A stretch of 64,000 bases of DNA from Candidatus Vecturithrix granuli (GCA_000739535.1 DF820465.1:754285-818284), one strand, 5' to 3'. Positions 8,601 through 17,712 are shown, counted from the first letter of the stretch. Notes: a model not told the origin generated them from the sequence alone. A program made the numbers and translations.

Positions 8601-9284
8601 TTAATAATTTTTGGGAAAGGTCCAATCACTGTAATATTCCGGTTCCTGATATTGATATTCGTCGCTGCATCGAGATCTTCCGCTATACGAAGAAGGCCAC
8701 CCGCAACGATCAAACCAGCGATAGGCTTTACGCGCCGGATCCGAATTCGGATACCGATTAACCAGGTCGGCTAAATACTGGCAGCCTCGGACATATTGTT
8801 TGAGAGACATATAGGAAAGAGCAGTTTTTAGCAGCGCATCCGGTACTTTATTCGCGCGCGGATATTCAAACAGAATGCGTTGAAAATACGATAAAGCATC
8901 GTAGTACCGTTTCTGAGCGTAATAGCACTCCCCGGTCCAGTACAACGCATTATCTGCTAAACTTGACTGCGGATACATTTGTAGAAACATCTGGAACGTT
9001 CGAATCGCATCATAATAGCGTCTGGCATAGACAAGCTGGAGTCCGCATTGATACAATTGATTTGGACTATACCCATAATATGGAACGCTCATCTGCGCTT
9101 CCCCCCACGGATACGACGGATAGGATGGGTAAGATGGATAGGATGGGTACGACGGATACGATGGCTGAATATACAGAGGTGATTGGGAATAAAACCCCGG
9201 AACTTGCGCAAACAACGGAGAGCTTGCCATTAAGAAACCACAGAAGATCAGCACACCAGTTATACAGCATTTTTTCATAAACAT
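8601..9284 (-). CDS. CpoB/YbgF-like periplasmic TPR protein with a Tyr-Pro-Ser repeat
   Basis: About 227 residues. AGGAG lies just upstream of a cluster of in-frame ATGs (9287, 9284, 9278); I choose 9284 by spacing. A signal peptide (MKKCCITGVLIFCGFLMASS, cleavage near LFAQ) is followed by a low-complexity linker with six consecutive YPS-type units. Three TPR units follow, including ALYWTGECYYAQKRYYDAL, which resembles the YbgF/CpoB family that couples envelope constriction and peptidoglycan synthesis in other bacteria. It ends with a Tyr-rich tail. It converges on the barrel gene at 6748-8502. Neither a Tol-Pal gene nor a pal gene is visible in the window, so the CpoB role remains uncertain. 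Confidence 0.82.
   Translation of the reverse strand: MFMKKCCITGVLIFCGFLMASSPLFAQVPGFYSQSPLYIQPSYPSYPSYPSYPSYPSYPWGEAQMSVPYYGYSPNQLYQCGLQLVYARRYYDAIRTFQMFLQMYPQSSLADNALYWTGECYYAQKRYYDALSYFQRILFEYPRANKVPDALLKTALSYMSLKQYVRGCQYLADLVNRYPNSDPARKAYRWFDRCGWPSSYSGRSRCSDEYQYQEPEYYSDWTFPKNY
9109..9162. repeat. Six 9-base tandem repeats inside the TPR gene
   Basis: Six consecutive 9-base units, such as GGATACGAC, GGATAGGAT and GGGTACGAC, encode the Tyr-Pro-Ser repeat of the minus-strand TPR protein. The units stay in frame, so gain or loss would change linker length without breaking the protein. Confidence 0.85.
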
Positions 9285-9342
9285 CATTTCTCCTTTCTCA
9301 CTACAACCATTTTATCGCATGATTCATGGCCGTTAGTATTGC

Positions 9343-9375
9343 GAAAAACCGGGGTTCTTCGGGAACCCGGTTTTC
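9343..9375. repeat. CCGGGTTTC-family palindrome
   Basis: The arms GAAAAACCGGGGTTC and GGGAACCCGGTTTTC pair around a few loop bases. It lies upstream of the minus-strand TPR gene and upstream of the plus-strand small genes, so it ends no visible gene. It is best regarded as a dispersed palindrome rather than a terminator. Confidence 0.75.
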
Positions 9376-9455
9376 TGCTTGAAAATTCATCAATATCTAA
9401 TTTTACGACATCATTTACCAAATACGCTCATCTTTTCTAGTAAATTCGATAATGC

Positions 9456-9592
9456 TATGAAAGAAAAACAAGAATGTCAACAAAAAAGTCATGGAAGATA
9501 GCAAACTTCAGGAAAGTTCCAAAAAAAAGATTGACGAAATCACGGATTCCGAGATGTCTGTCATCTCAAGAAATTCATACATGCGGACCTGA
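9456..9592 (+). pseudogene. Possible remnant of a small gene ending in a palindrome
   Basis: Within the gap 9376-9720, an ATG at 9456 opens a 14-codon frame (MKEKQECQQKSHGR). In another frame an ATG at 9491 opens MEDSKLQESSKKKIDEITDS and ends at 9592 inside a hairpin. The composition looks coding-like (Lys/Glu/Ser/Asp) but there is no clear ribosome binding site. This could be a frameshifted gene start cut off by insertion of the palindrome at 9586-9618, or chance. Low confidence. Confidence 0.2.
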
Positions 9593-9618
9593 AAGGTTTC
9601 AGAAAAACCTTTCAGGTC
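9586..9618. repeat. Perfect 14-base-pair hairpin
   Basis: The arms GACCTGAAAGGTTT and AAACCTTTCAGGTC are exact complements around the 5-base loop CAGAA. No gene clearly ends just before it on either strand. The same GACCTG/CAGGTC theme reappears at 56371-56401, before the RbsA-type ATPase gene. Confidence 0.75.
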
Positions 9619-9720
9619 TTTGGGAGCAAAGCCGTAAAATCTGCTTATGGGGCCAGAATTTCAGACAAAAGCTTCCTGGCGAAGTTTTCTCTCTGCATTT
9701 TCACTGCCCGGCAAAGAGAT

Positions 9721-9924
9721 ATGCAAAAGAGTTTCGGAACGCTTATCAGCCAACTTGCTCAGGTTAATATTGCGTTGTGGCACGAAGAAGATAAGGCTCG
9801 CATCGAGGATGATCGTCAAGTCGCACAAGCGAAACGCCAGATTGACCAATTAAATCAGCAGCGCAACGATTTAATCGAACAATTAGATGAATTGGCCATC
9901 ACGCTTTGCGTCAAACAATCTTAA
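9721..9924 (+). CDS. Small helical protein, DUF4254-like
   Basis: 67 residues, predicted all-helical and charged. The pattern GTLISQLAQVNIALWHEEDK, then KRQIDQLNQQRNDLIEQLDE, resembles the WH-x-ED ... ID-x-x-NQ-x-R-x-D-x-x-x-x-ID signature of DUF4254-type proteins, which tend to sit near surface-glycan genes in other bacteria. The usual family members are longer, so this may be a stand-alone core or a fragment. The frame is open upstream of the ATG, but alignment with the paralogue at 10015 supports this start. The two small genes are 90 bases apart on the same strand and share their layout, which suggests duplication. Function unknown. Confidence 0.65.
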   Translation: MQKSFGTLISQLAQVNIALWHEEDKARIEDDRQVAQAKRQIDQLNQQRNDLIEQLDELAITLCVKQS

Positions 9925-10014
9925 AGAATCATTATAGGCGTAACTCTGTCTTCAGGCAGCCCGCTAACGCGTGAACTACCAACCTGTCAAGTTGGCGATG
10001 CAGGAGTCTTACGT

Positions 10015-10287
10015 ATGGCAGAAACTATCGGAAGTTTGACAGATAAAATTACCATTCTTGAATTAAAACGCTATTATATGCGTCAGCAAACCTTACGCCA
10101 GGATGTTGGCGAACATCACCGGCAGCAGTGTCAGCAGAAACTTCTGGTGCTAACCCAGCAACGCGATGATTTGGTGGCAGAAATTGACCAATTACTGCAA
10201 GACGTGTGCTCTGGTAAAAAAGCCTTGAAAATCTATCGCCAGTATAAAATGTATAATGATCCCCAATATCGACTTCCCCCTGAGTAG
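10015..10287 (+). CDS. Small helical protein, paralogue of the preceding gene
   Basis: 90 residues beginning MAETIGSLTDKITILELKRY. The motif G-x-L-x-DKITILE-x-K is one I associate with DUF6165/DUF4254-like helical proteins. A second helix pair carries QQRDDLVAEIDQLLQD, matching the QQRNDLIEQLDE of the neighbour at 9721. The C-terminus (YRQYKMYNDPQYRLPPE) is an extension not present in the neighbour. A weak AGGAG site lies upstream. The gene ends one base before the end of the convergent sigma-54 regulator. No function can be assigned; the pairing with a paralogue and the conserved helical core are what can be seen. Confidence 0.7.
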   Translation: MAETIGSLTDKITILELKRYYMRQQTLRQDVGEHHRQQCQQKLLVLTQQRDDLVAEIDQLLQDVCSGKKALKIYRQYKMYNDPQYRLPPE

Positions 10288-10288
10288 T

Positions 10289-11680
10289 TCAGGGAATCTC
10301 CGGTGATGATAGATCATATTCTTTTAATTTATACATGAGGGCGCGATGGCTGATTTCCAACAATTGGGCGGCCCTGGTGCGATTATTCTCCGTGCGTTTG
10401 AGCGCACGGGTGATCAAGGTTTTCTCTGTTATATGCGTAATTTCTTTCAGCACGTCTTTCAGGGAAATCCAGGGTTCCGGAATGTTCACAATAATCTGCG
10501 ACGGCAGTTGTAGCAATTCCTGGGGGAAATATTCGGTAGTAATCGTGTCGCCTTCGGTCATCACGATGGCACGTTCCAGGATATTTTCCAATTCGCGGAT
10601 ATTCCCTTTCCACTCATATCCCAGGAGAACTTTCATGGATTCCGGCGCAATATGTGTAATATTTTTTCCAAGCTCCTGCGTATATTTTTTAAGAAAGTGT
10701 CGAACCAGCAATGCAATATCTTCACGTCGTTCGCGTAGAGGCGGAAGATAGAGCGGCACCACGTTGAGCCGGTAGTACAAATCTTCCCTGAATGCGCCTT
10801 GCTCTACCGCTTTTGCCAGATTTTTTGACGTTGCCGCAATCACGCGCACATCCACCGTGAGCGTTTGTGTATCACCGACTTTCCGGATCTCGCTTTCCTG
10901 TAAAAAGCGAAGCAGTTTCACCTGAAGGTTGAGTGGAAGTTCTCCGATTTCATCTAAAAACAACGTGCCACGATGAGCCTGGAGAATTAAGCCGGGTTTA
11001 CTGGTGTATGCCCCGGTAAACGCCCCTTTCACATGACCAAATAATTCACTTTCCAGCAATTCATGCGGAATGGCCCCGCAATTGACGGCCACAAAAGGAA
11101 GCTCTTTCCGATTCCCGGCATAGTGAATGGCTTTGGCGACCAATTCTTTCCCTGTGCCGCTTTCCCCTGTCACCAGAACAGTGCTCTTATAATTCGTAAT
11201 TTTTTCGATTTTCCGAAAAATTTCCTGCATTTGCGAACTTTTCCCAATGATGTTTTCAAAGCGGTATTTTCGCTCGACTTCTTGACGAAGAAACTGGTTT
11301 TCCAGCCGTAACCGTTCTCGTTCTTCGGCCTTTTTCAGGGTCAGAAGGATTTCATCTTGTTTAAACGGTTTCATCACATAATCATACGCGCCTTGTTTCA
11401 TGGCTTGAATTGCCGTATCAATTGTTCCAAACGCTGAAATCATGATCACCGGGATATTCGGAGAAGATTCAATCACAGAAGCAAGCACATCTAATCCGCT
11501 TACTTTTGGCATCTTAATGTCACAGATGACAAAGTCAAAATGACTGGAATGTACCCTTTTTATCCCTTCCATGCCATTGCTCGCTGCCTCGACCTCATAC
11601 CCTTCACTTTCCAGGGTCAATTGGAGCATATAGCGCATATTTTCTTCATCGTCAATAATAAGTACTCGTTTTTTTTCCAT
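10289..11680 (-). CDS. NtrC-family sigma-54-dependent response regulator
   Basis: 463 residues with the full three-domain plan. The receiver (1-120) has phospho-acceptor Asp54 in VICDIKMPK. The AAA+ domain (about 140-375) has Walker A GESGTGKE, the sigma-54 contact loop GAFTGA, and Walker B LFLDEIGELP. The Fis-type helix-turn-helix at the C-terminus reads RTRAAQLLEISHRALMYKLK. It binds upstream activator sites and opens sigma-54 promoters when phosphorylated. Its partner is probably the membrane histidine kinase encoded about 150 bases upstream on the same strand. Target genes cannot be read from the sequence; pilus genes are a frequent target of such regulators but no link is visible here. 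Confidence 0.95.
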   Translation of the reverse strand: MEKKRVLIIDDEENMRYMLQLTLESEGYEVEAASNGMEGIKRVHSSHFDFVICDIKMPKVSGLDVLASVIESSPNIPVIMISAFGTIDTAIQAMKQGAYDYVMKPFKQDEILLTLKKAEERERLRLENQFLRQEVERKYRFENIIGKSSQMQEIFRKIEKITNYKSTVLVTGESGTGKELVAKAIHYAGNRKELPFVAVNCGAIPHELLESELFGHVKGAFTGAYTSKPGLILQAHRGTLFLDEIGELPLNLQVKLLRFLQESEIRKVGDTQTLTVDVRVIAATSKNLAKAVEQGAFREDLYYRLNVVPLYLPPLRERREDIALLVRHFLKKYTQELGKNITHIAPESMKVLLGYEWKGNIRELENILERAIVMTEGDTITTEYFPQELLQLPSQIIVNIPEPWISLKDVLKEITHITEKTLITRALKRTENNRTRAAQLLEISHRALMYKLKEYDLSSPEIP

Positions 11681-11745
11681 AGATTATTTGCACGGGCAAC
11701 ATCGAGTGTTTGATCAAGATGCAAAATTTCATAGGGGAACGCGCT

Positions 11746-11775
11746 CCGTTCGTTTCGACTTCGCTCAACGAACGG
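11746..11775. repeat. Palindrome CCGTTCGTT/AACGAACGG
   Basis: Nine-base arms around a 12-base loop lie in the 150-base gap between the sensor kinase stop and the regulator start. Both flanking genes read on the minus strand, so the hairpin would sit within their shared transcript and could modulate expression of the second gene. Confidence 0.65.
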
Positions 11776-11832
11776 AATTGGTCGAATTACATATCAACAA
11801 CTCGGTGTTTACATGTACAAGCATGTATTTTT

Positions 11833-13296
11833 TCATATACTCTCGTATGCCTGGCCCTGTGTGTTTTTTCGAAAAGGTGGTAAAAATATCGTTACTGTCG
11901 TTCCTTGTCCCAGGGTGCTGCGTACCTCAATTTCTCCATGAAAGGATTCAATGATCCGATGACACAGAGAAAGCCCTAATCCCATTCCGCTTCCAGGGTC
12001 TTTTGTGGTAAAAAACGGATCAAAGATTTTGGAAAGGTGTTCTTCCGGAATCCCTTCCCCATTATCTGCAAATTCAATGGCGATTACTTCCGATCCTTCA
12101 AGCATTGTCGAAGTTTCTCGAATTCTTCGCGACGTCGCAATTCGAATCTCGCCCTCTGAAGCGATGGCATCGCGTGCATTCCCAAGGATATTTAGAAACG
12201 CGGTCTGTAATTTGTGCGCATCAGCTTCAGCAAACAGAGGAAATTCAGTTAATTGCACGCGCATGGTAATGCTTTTTTCCTGGTGAGCAGGAAGTTGCGA
12301 AAGTATTTTCCGTAAAAGAAAATTGACATCAACCTTTTCAAGATGGAGGGAGTTCGGACGAGAAAACGTCATCAACTCCTGAATGATTTGTCGAATTCGT
12401 TGAACTTCCCGTTCAGTTCGCCCCAGAATATCTTTAGTTTTGGCAGAATCGAGTTGATTTTTTTGAAGTAATTCAACATATCCTAACACCGCGCCGAGCG
12501 GATTCCCGATTTCATGAGCAATTCCAGCCGCCAGATAGCCTAATGACGCTAGTTTTTCAGAAATATACAGTTCCTTTTTGGTTCTGCGTAAATTATAATT
12601 CACCTGTTCCAGGGTTAATGCGTAGGCTTCCACCTGCTGTTGTTTCTCCGAGATGTGTTGACTTACTCGACCCAATATCAGAAAGACTCCCCCCAAAATC
12701 ATCATCCCTGTAGTAAAAAGGATAATCCGGAATGTGACTCGCACGACCTGGATATAGACCTTATTTGTCTCATTGACCCAAAACTCTCCCCGCAGAAATC
12801 CTGCCGGAGCATGGGAGCCAGCTAATGGCAATTGCAGAATGTGGATTTTTTCTATCAGGTCAGACTCTTCCATCTTGCCCCGCTGACTATAGTTAACCAC
12901 TCTATAAGAAGATGATGAAAACACCTCTTGCCACTGCTCCGTGAACTCCTGGCGTTCTTTGCCTGCAATCACAGTGCCATCCGGGTTGAGAAGTAAAAGC
13001 CGAAACAGCCAGGGGGATGTTTGAAACCAGGCCTCCATCATTAACGTTATTTGTTTCTGCTGCATCATACAGGCATTCTCTGATGCATCGCATTGCTCCC
13101 ATACATTCAAAAGTTCCTGGTGGAATATTTCCATCTCAGTCCAGTGCGCGAAACGTTCTTTTTCAAGAGACTGAGCATATCGTTTTTGACTGACCAAATA
13201 GGTCAGCAAACTTCCAAAAATCAATGTCAATAACACGATGACAATAAGTCGTTTCCAGGTTTGTGAAAATTGTTGAGCCAAATCTGTCAATTTCAT
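11833..13296 (-). CDS. Membrane-bound sensor histidine kinase (NtrB/ZraS type)
   Basis: About 487 residues. I use the ATG at 13296 ([10 protein letters not shown]), since an alternative TTG start at 13326 has no better ribosome site. A membrane segment at about 18-37 and another at about 195-215 flank a periplasmic sensing region of about 150 residues. A cytoplasmic linker leads to the H-box [20 protein letters not shown], then an ATPase domain with N-box [16 protein letters not shown]1 box FADNGEGI and G2 box [10 protein letters not shown]. This domain order is typical of kinases paired with NtrC-type regulators, and one follows directly (10289-11680). The input signal is unknown. Confidence 0.93.
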   Translation of the reverse strand: MKLTDLAQQFSQTWKRLIVIVLLTLIFGSLLTYLVSQKRYAQSLEKERFAHWTEMEIFHQELLNVWEQCDASENACMMQQKQITLMMEAWFQTSPWLFRLLLLNPDGTVIAGKERQEFTEQWQEVFSSSSYRVVNYSQRGKMEESDLIEKIHILQLPLAGSHAPAGFLRGEFWVNETNKVYIQVVRVTFRIILFTTGMMILGGVFLILGRVSQHISEKQQQVEAYALTLEQVNYNLRRTKKELYISEKLASLGYLAAGIAHEIGNPLGAVLGYVELLQKNQLDSAKTKDILGRTEREVQRIRQIIQELMTFSRPNSLHLEKVDVNFLLRKILSQLPAHQEKSITMRVQLTEFPLFAEADAHKLQTAFLNILGNARDAIASEGEIRIATSRRIRETSTMLEGSEVIAIEFADNGEGIPEEHLSKIFDPFFTTKDPGSGMGLGLSLCHRIIESFHGEIEVRSTLGQGTTVTIFLPPFRKNTQGQAYESI

Positions 13297-13444
13297 ATTC
13301 TGTAATAATCGTCGAATTTTGAGCAACTATGGTTGAAAATTCACTCGAAATGTAAAAAAATGTTGCATAAAATCCTATGGTTTCTTAATTAAGAAAATAG
13401 GAATAAAGAAATGCTTTTCGATATTCAGAAATAGATTTGCAGGG

Positions 13445-13475
13445 CAAAATCGGGTTGTTTAACAACCCGATTTTG
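13445..13475. repeat. Perfect 15-base inverted repeat in a divergent gap
   Basis: The arms CAAAATCGGGTTGTT and AACAACCCGATTTTG are exact complements separated by one base. It lies in the gap 13297-13718 between two divergent genes, so it cannot be a terminator for either. The rest of the gap is AT-rich and I see no convincing promoter in it. Confidence 0.8.
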
Positions 13476-13718
13476 AGGTATGCAAAGTTTTTTCTGAAAA
13501 AGTATAGACATCTTCGCCTGTTGGATTTATTATAGTATAGAAAAAAGGTTTTGGGCATAGGTCATGAAAAAATATAATATTTTCAGATAGTAACTGAAAA
13601 ACTATATATTCCTCCTTATGCAGAATCATAGTAATGCCAGGTAAATTTGTCAACTACAATGTCATCACAGGGGACGATAACTATCCAGATACGATTTTCA
13701 ACATAAAAGGTGATGTTT

Positions 13719-14705
13719 ATGGCAACAATTATTTGTCCTGCATGTTCAGCACAATATCGGATCAGTGATGAAAAGATCTCCGAGAAAAGCCGATTGCGCT
13801 GTAAAAAGTGTGGAACTGTTTTTCGGTTGCACGATACTATCAAACAAGCGGATGAATTTTCTCCAGACCATGAAGCACCACCAAGGCAGCCATCATTGTC
13901 TGAACCTGTTCAGCCGCCCTCTGAGGCTCATACTTTGGAATTTGACCTTGCCTCTATCCAGTTTCATACGCCTTCGTCAGTGCAAGAAACTGAGACGCCT
14001 CCCGTTCAAGAAGATCTTTCGGTAGATATGAACCTTGGGGATATGGCGTTAGACTTTGGAATTCCTTCACGCGTAGATTCTGAAGGCGAGACGCTTTCTT
14101 TTGGCCCATTGATTCCTGCTGATGAAGAAACTCCTTTGGGAGGAGAGGAACTTCACGATCATATCGCAGAAATCAGCATTGAGCAACCAGAGATGAATCT
14201 TTCAGGGTTTTCTTTTGGAGAAGATGATCAACAAGGGAAACCTGATGATAATCTTGATTTTTCTTTTAGTGCGAACATTCCGGAAGGTTCTGGTGAAGAA
14301 GGGGAAGAAGTCGCTAAGGGGGAGGAAGAATTCACAGATGAAAGTTTGGAAGAACCACAAGTCTCTTCTACCGATCAAGATTTGGGGGGAGATTTGAATT
14401 TGGGGTTGCCTGAAGAAGAGATCGCCGCGTCGGCTGTTGAAGCGCAGAAACTCCCTATTTCTTCGGAAGCAGAGGTGCGGCCGGAAGCACTTGAACAACC
14501 GCAGCCAGAGGAAGTTCTCCCTGAAGAGAGCTTAAAGACCTGTTGCATTGATAGCCTGGCGATGGGACTTCTGCGGTGTGAAATTTGCGGCCGGAACCTG
14601 AAAGACAAACACCAATATGCCCACGAACTCCAGCAACAAAGGAGACAACAACTCAGAGAAGAACTGGTGAAAGCTGAAGTTCAAATTGGTTTTTCAGAAG
14701 AGTAG
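13719..14705 (+). CDS. MJ0042-type zinc-ribbon protein
   Basis: About 328 residues from the ATG at 13719, chosen for the AGGTG about 8 bases upstream. The N-terminus holds a zinc ribbon, with Cys pairs in IICPACSAQYRIS and RCKKCGTVFRL, of the MJ0042 type found in proteins of delta-proteobacteria-like genomes. A long acidic, low-complexity central region (residues about 45-265, rich in Glu, Pro and Ser) follows. The C-terminus has a second possible metal site (CC near SLKTCCIDSL and LRCEICGRN) and a charged helix. No transmembrane segment is visible. It starts an operon with a coiled-coil membrane protein, ksgA and uppP. Function unknown. Confidence 0.82.
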   Translation: MATIICPACSAQYRISDEKISEKSRLRCKKCGTVFRLHDTIKQADEFSPDHEAPPRQPSLSEPVQPPSEAHTLEFDLASIQFHTPSSVQETETPPVQEDLSVDMNLGDMALDFGIPSRVDSEGETLSFGPLIPADEETPLGGEELHDHIAEISIEQPEMNLSGFSFGEDDQQGKPDDNLDFSFSANIPEGSGEEGEEVAKGEEEFTDESLEEPQVSSTDQDLGGDLNLGLPEEEIAASAVEAQKLPISSEAEVRPEALEQPQPEEVLPEESLKTCCIDSLAMGLLRCEICGRNLKDKHQYAHELQQQRRQQLREELVKAEVQIGFSEE

Positions 14706-14726
14706 TATGAATCTAACGCTAGCGAG

Positions 14727-15962
14727 ATGAGAGTGAGTTCCGCGGAAGATTTCTCTGATGTTGAGCGCGCGCTTGATGCGTTAGCTGATGGGAGTTTTCA
14801 GGAAAGCATCAAAAAGAAAGAAGCCAGACAGAACGTCACTAAAACTCTGAAAATGATTGTCGCGATTGTTGTGACTGTTCTGGTCGTGATAGCCGGAGTA
14901 CTCTGGTACCTTTTGCCGTCCAGCCATGAAAAATTGGTGGCCCAATATGAACAACTGATGTCACAGCAAGACGCTGATCCGACAAACCTTGTCCGTCTTT
15001 TTTTGGACGCTGCAATTGAGAAAGACGAAGAAATTTTTCGAAAGATCGCGGTGATGACCGCTCTGCCTGAAATTACTTCTGGAAAAATTCTTGGCGCAAG
15101 CGATGAATATGAGAAGACCTCAATTGGCAGTCCGGGACAGGTGATCTCATCTCTGAAGGGGGAAATTGCCGCGCTCGAAGAACAGATCAGTGAAAAAACA
15201 AAATTCTTGAATGAGTACAGTTCGAAAACGTTCTCTCCCGCGGCGCTCGAAGAAATATTGAAAAGTCTTGAGAAAAAAATTGAAATACTCAAGGCTGAAT
15301 TTGAAGCAAAAGATGCTGAAAACGCCAAAAAGCTGAGAGGGTTACAGAGAGAGCTTGCAGAAACTCAGGACGAAATCCAAAAGAACCAGCAAATTTCTCG
15401 AAAATATTTAGATGCGACTGATACGGTTGGAAAAGCTCTTTACACGAATAGCGTCACAAAACTTCGCTCACTGGCTGAACAAAAAGCCAGGCTCGAAGCC
15501 CAAATTCAACAAGAAAATACAGCCTATCAACAACACAGCCAGGAGCTCAAAGCGGAATATGCTCCTCGGTTTTCAGAACTTGAAGAACGGGTAGCAGATA
15601 CAAAAGCCATGCTTCATGAGGCCAGTTTACTGCAGGATGCGAGCAAATCACCAGTGGTGATTCTTTCAAAAGAGCTTGAGCAATTGACCCAGACGATTAT
15701 CGACAAAAAAAATGCGCTCGAACAAGCAGAACATCAACTGAAAGAGGCTTTAAGTTTTTTTCTGTCGCCAGAAAAAAAGAACCAGATCATGAACGAACAG
15801 GACTCAGCAGAATTTTCCCATGTAAGCAAGAATGTTGCGGCGTTAGTTAAGGTGGGGAAAAGTTCGGAACAACAAGTCTCTATTGTGCTGAAACGCTATG
15901 AAGCGATTGTCTCAAGTGCGACCTTGCAGAGCAATTGGCTGATAGAAAAAATCGCTAAGTGA
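14727..15962 (+). CDS. Single-pass membrane protein with long coiled coil
   Basis: 411 residues. A cytoplasmic N-terminus of about 40 residues is followed by one membrane helix (MIVAIVVTVLVVIAGVLWYL, about residues 43-62). About 330 residues outside or in the periplasm are then dominated by coiled-coil heptads rich in Glu, Lys, Gln and Leu (for example IAALEEQISEKTKFL). No enzymatic motif is seen. It starts 21 bases after the zinc-ribbon gene. A 7-codon frame starting at 14707 overlaps its ATG, which may couple translation. Its last four bases overlap the GTG start of ksgA, so the genes are translationally coupled. The role is unknown; a scaffold or spacer is a reasonable guess. Confidence 0.82.
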   Translation: MRVSSAEDFSDVERALDALADGSFQESIKKKEARQNVTKTLKMIVAIVVTVLVVIAGVLWYLLPSSHEKLVAQYEQLMSQQDADPTNLVRLFLDAAIEKDEEIFRKIAVMTALPEITSGKILGASDEYEKTSIGSPGQVISSLKGEIAALEEQISEKTKFLNEYSSKTFSPAALEEILKSLEKKIEILKAEFEAKDAENAKKLRGLQRELAETQDEIQKNQQISRKYLDATDTVGKALYTNSVTKLRSLAEQKARLEAQIQQENTAYQQHSQELKAEYAPRFSELEERVADTKAMLHEASLLQDASKSPVVILSKELEQLTQTIIDKKNALEQAEHQLKEALSFFLSPEKKNQIMNEQDSAEFSHVSKNVAALVKVGKSSEQQVSIVLKRYEAIVSSATLQSNWLIEKIAK

Positions 15963-16786
15963 GAAAGAGATTAGGCCAGCATTTTTTAACCGACCGTCGG
16001 ATTATTGCTCGAATACTCGATGTAGCAGCTATTCAGCCAGAAGATGTTGTCGTAGAAATCGGACCGGGGAAGGGGAGTTTAACGTTTCCTCTTGCCGAAA
16101 GGGTCAAGCATCTTGTGGCGATTGAATATGATCCATTTTTTGTTGATTATCTGCAAGAACGCCTGTTGGATCAGGAACATGTCCAGATTCTTCAGGCTGA
16201 CGCCAGACGACTCGATTATGTCGAACTGTTTTTGACTCATCGGCTTGAGAATCGGCAGGTTAAACTCATTGCTAATCTTCCCTATTATGCCGCAGTCCCT
16301 ATTCTGTTAGCGATTTTACACGCTTCCCAACTGTTTCAGCAGTGTACGTTTATGTTCCAAAAGGAGGTTGGTGAGCGAATCACGGCAGTGCCGGGTCAAA
16401 AGTCTTATAGCTTGCTTTCCGTGACCGCGCAGTATTATAGTAAACCGACCTACTGTTTCACTGTGCCGGCCCACGCTTTTCACCCCTCTCCACAGGTCGA
16501 ATCGGCGGTCGTAAACATGCAGGTGTTTGCGCAGCCGCTAGTTCAGGTCGTCAATCAGGAACACTTTTTTCGCGTCGTCAAACATGCGTTTTTAAGTCGC
16601 AGAAAAACCTTAAAAAATTCTCTGATAACCCATGGACAGGGTCTCTTTCCAGGAGATTTACTGCACCAGGCGTTTGAAAGGCTCCATTTTGCTCCCAATA
16701 TTCGAGGTGAAGAACTTTCCGTCGAAAATTTTGCAGCATTGAGTAACGAATTATTGCGATTACAGAGAGAAGAAAGAACACCATGA
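15959..16786 (+). CDS. rsmA: 16S rRNA (adenine-1518/1519-N6,N6)-dimethyltransferase
   Basis: 275 residues from a GTG start overlapping the preceding stop by four bases. It carries RLGQHFLTD at the N-terminus, the SAM-binding motif EIGPGKGSLT, the acidic EYD after strand 2, and the catalytic NLPYY. The C-terminal helical domain has the conserved RRKTLKNSL. RsmA/KsgA dimethylates two adjacent adenines near the 3' end of 16S rRNA during small-subunit maturation. Length is normal for the family. The stop overlaps the start of uppP, so the two are co-translated. Confidence 0.96.
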   Translation: MRKRLGQHFLTDRRIIARILDVAAIQPEDVVVEIGPGKGSLTFPLAERVKHLVAIEYDPFFVDYLQERLLDQEHVQILQADARRLDYVELFLTHRLENRQVKLIANLPYYAAVPILLAILHASQLFQQCTFMFQKEVGERITAVPGQKSYSLLSVTAQYYSKPTYCFTVPAHAFHPSPQVESAVVNMQVFAQPLVQVVNQEHFFRVVKHAFLSRRKTLKNSLITHGQGLFPGDLLHQAFERLHFAPNIRGEELSVENFAALSNELLRLQREERTP

Positions 16787-17619
16787 GAGAGCTTGTACTA
16801 GGTTTCATTCAGGGATTGACTGAATTTCTTCCGGTTAGTAGTTCAGGCCATTTAGCTATTATCCAAAATTTTTATCAGGGCCTAGACGATACTGATGTGT
16901 TATTTGATATTCTGCTGCATGTCGGGACGTTATTTGTCGTCTTTCTCTATTATCGTCGGGAGATTATGGCGCTTATCAGAACGGCGCTTTTATGGATCGT
17001 TTCCGGATCAGTTCAGAGTACGTGCCTTTTAGATCAGGAAGCAGCGCACGAAATCGCCATGAATCGCAAGATGATTCTGCTGATTATTGTCGGTACAATT
17101 CCGACAGGTCTCATTGGAGTGACCTTACGATCAATCATCAAAGACAGTTTTTCTTCATTACCGCTAGTTGCGAGCTGCCTTCTTATCACGGGTATAAAGT
17201 TATACCTCGCTGATACCTTTGGTATTTCGTCCGGAAGAAAGGCGATTTCATACAAAGATGCTTTGATTATTGGAACTGTTCAAGGTATTGCAGTCTTTCC
17301 GGGGATTTCACGATCCGGTTCAACCATTTCAACCGGCATCCTGCTCGGCATTGACCGGACCGTTGCGGCGCGCTTTTCATTTCTCCTTTCAATTCCTGCC
17401 ATTCTCGGAGCCGTCGTATTACACAGCCAAAACCTCCTGATGCTTGCCCAGACTCCAAATTTTAGGCTGTATCTACTGGGAACCCTGGTCGCTTTTTTGA
17501 CAGGTTATGCGGCGATTACCACACTGATTACACTGGTGGTAAAACGAAAACTTACCTGGTTTTCGATCTATTGTTGGATTCTGGGCGGGGGAATACTTAT
17601 CTATTCTTTTTTAAAGTAA
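16783..17619 (+). CDS. uppP: Undecaprenyl-diphosphatase (BacA/UppP)
   Basis: 278 residues, strongly hydrophobic with about eight membrane helices. It carries both family signatures, EFLPVSSSGHL near the N-terminus (catalytic Glu and Ser) and FPGISRSGST in the second half (catalytic Arg). The enzyme removes a phosphate from undecaprenyl diphosphate at the inner membrane, recycling the lipid carrier for peptidoglycan and other glycans; overexpression gives bacitracin resistance in other species. The ATG overlaps the stop of ksgA by four bases. It is the last gene of its operon, followed by a clear terminator. Confidence 0.96.
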   Translation: MRELVLGFIQGLTEFLPVSSSGHLAIIQNFYQGLDDTDVLFDILLHVGTLFVVFLYYRREIMALIRTALLWIVSGSVQSTCLLDQEAAHEIAMNRKMILLIIVGTIPTGLIGVTLRSIIKDSFSSLPLVASCLLITGIKLYLADTFGISSGRKAISYKDALIIGTVQGIAVFPGISRSGSTISTGILLGIDRTVAARFSFLLSIPAILGAVVLHSQNLLMLAQTPNFRLYLLGTLVAFLTGYAAITTLITLVVKRKLTWFSIYCWILGGGILIYSFLK

Positions 17620-17644
17620 AATACCTGGAGTATTGCAGACATGA

Positions 17645-17677
17645 AAAAACCGAGTTTTTTCAAAAAACTCGGTTTTT
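17645..17677. terminator. Bidirectional intrinsic terminator between uppP and efp
   Basis: A near-perfect inverted repeat with arms AAAAACCGAGTTTTTT and AAAAAACTCGGTTTTT has T runs on both strands. It sits between the stop of uppP (plus) and the stop of efp (minus), so it can end both transcripts. Confidence 0.9.
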
Positions 17678-17712
17678 AGGCTTATTCACGGAAATATCAC
17701 CATTTTGACAGG

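Noticed and set aside
14798..15328. 176-codon minus-strand frame opposite the coiled-coil gene
   Set aside because: Ser/Phe-rich shadow of Glu/Lys-rich coiled-coil codons.
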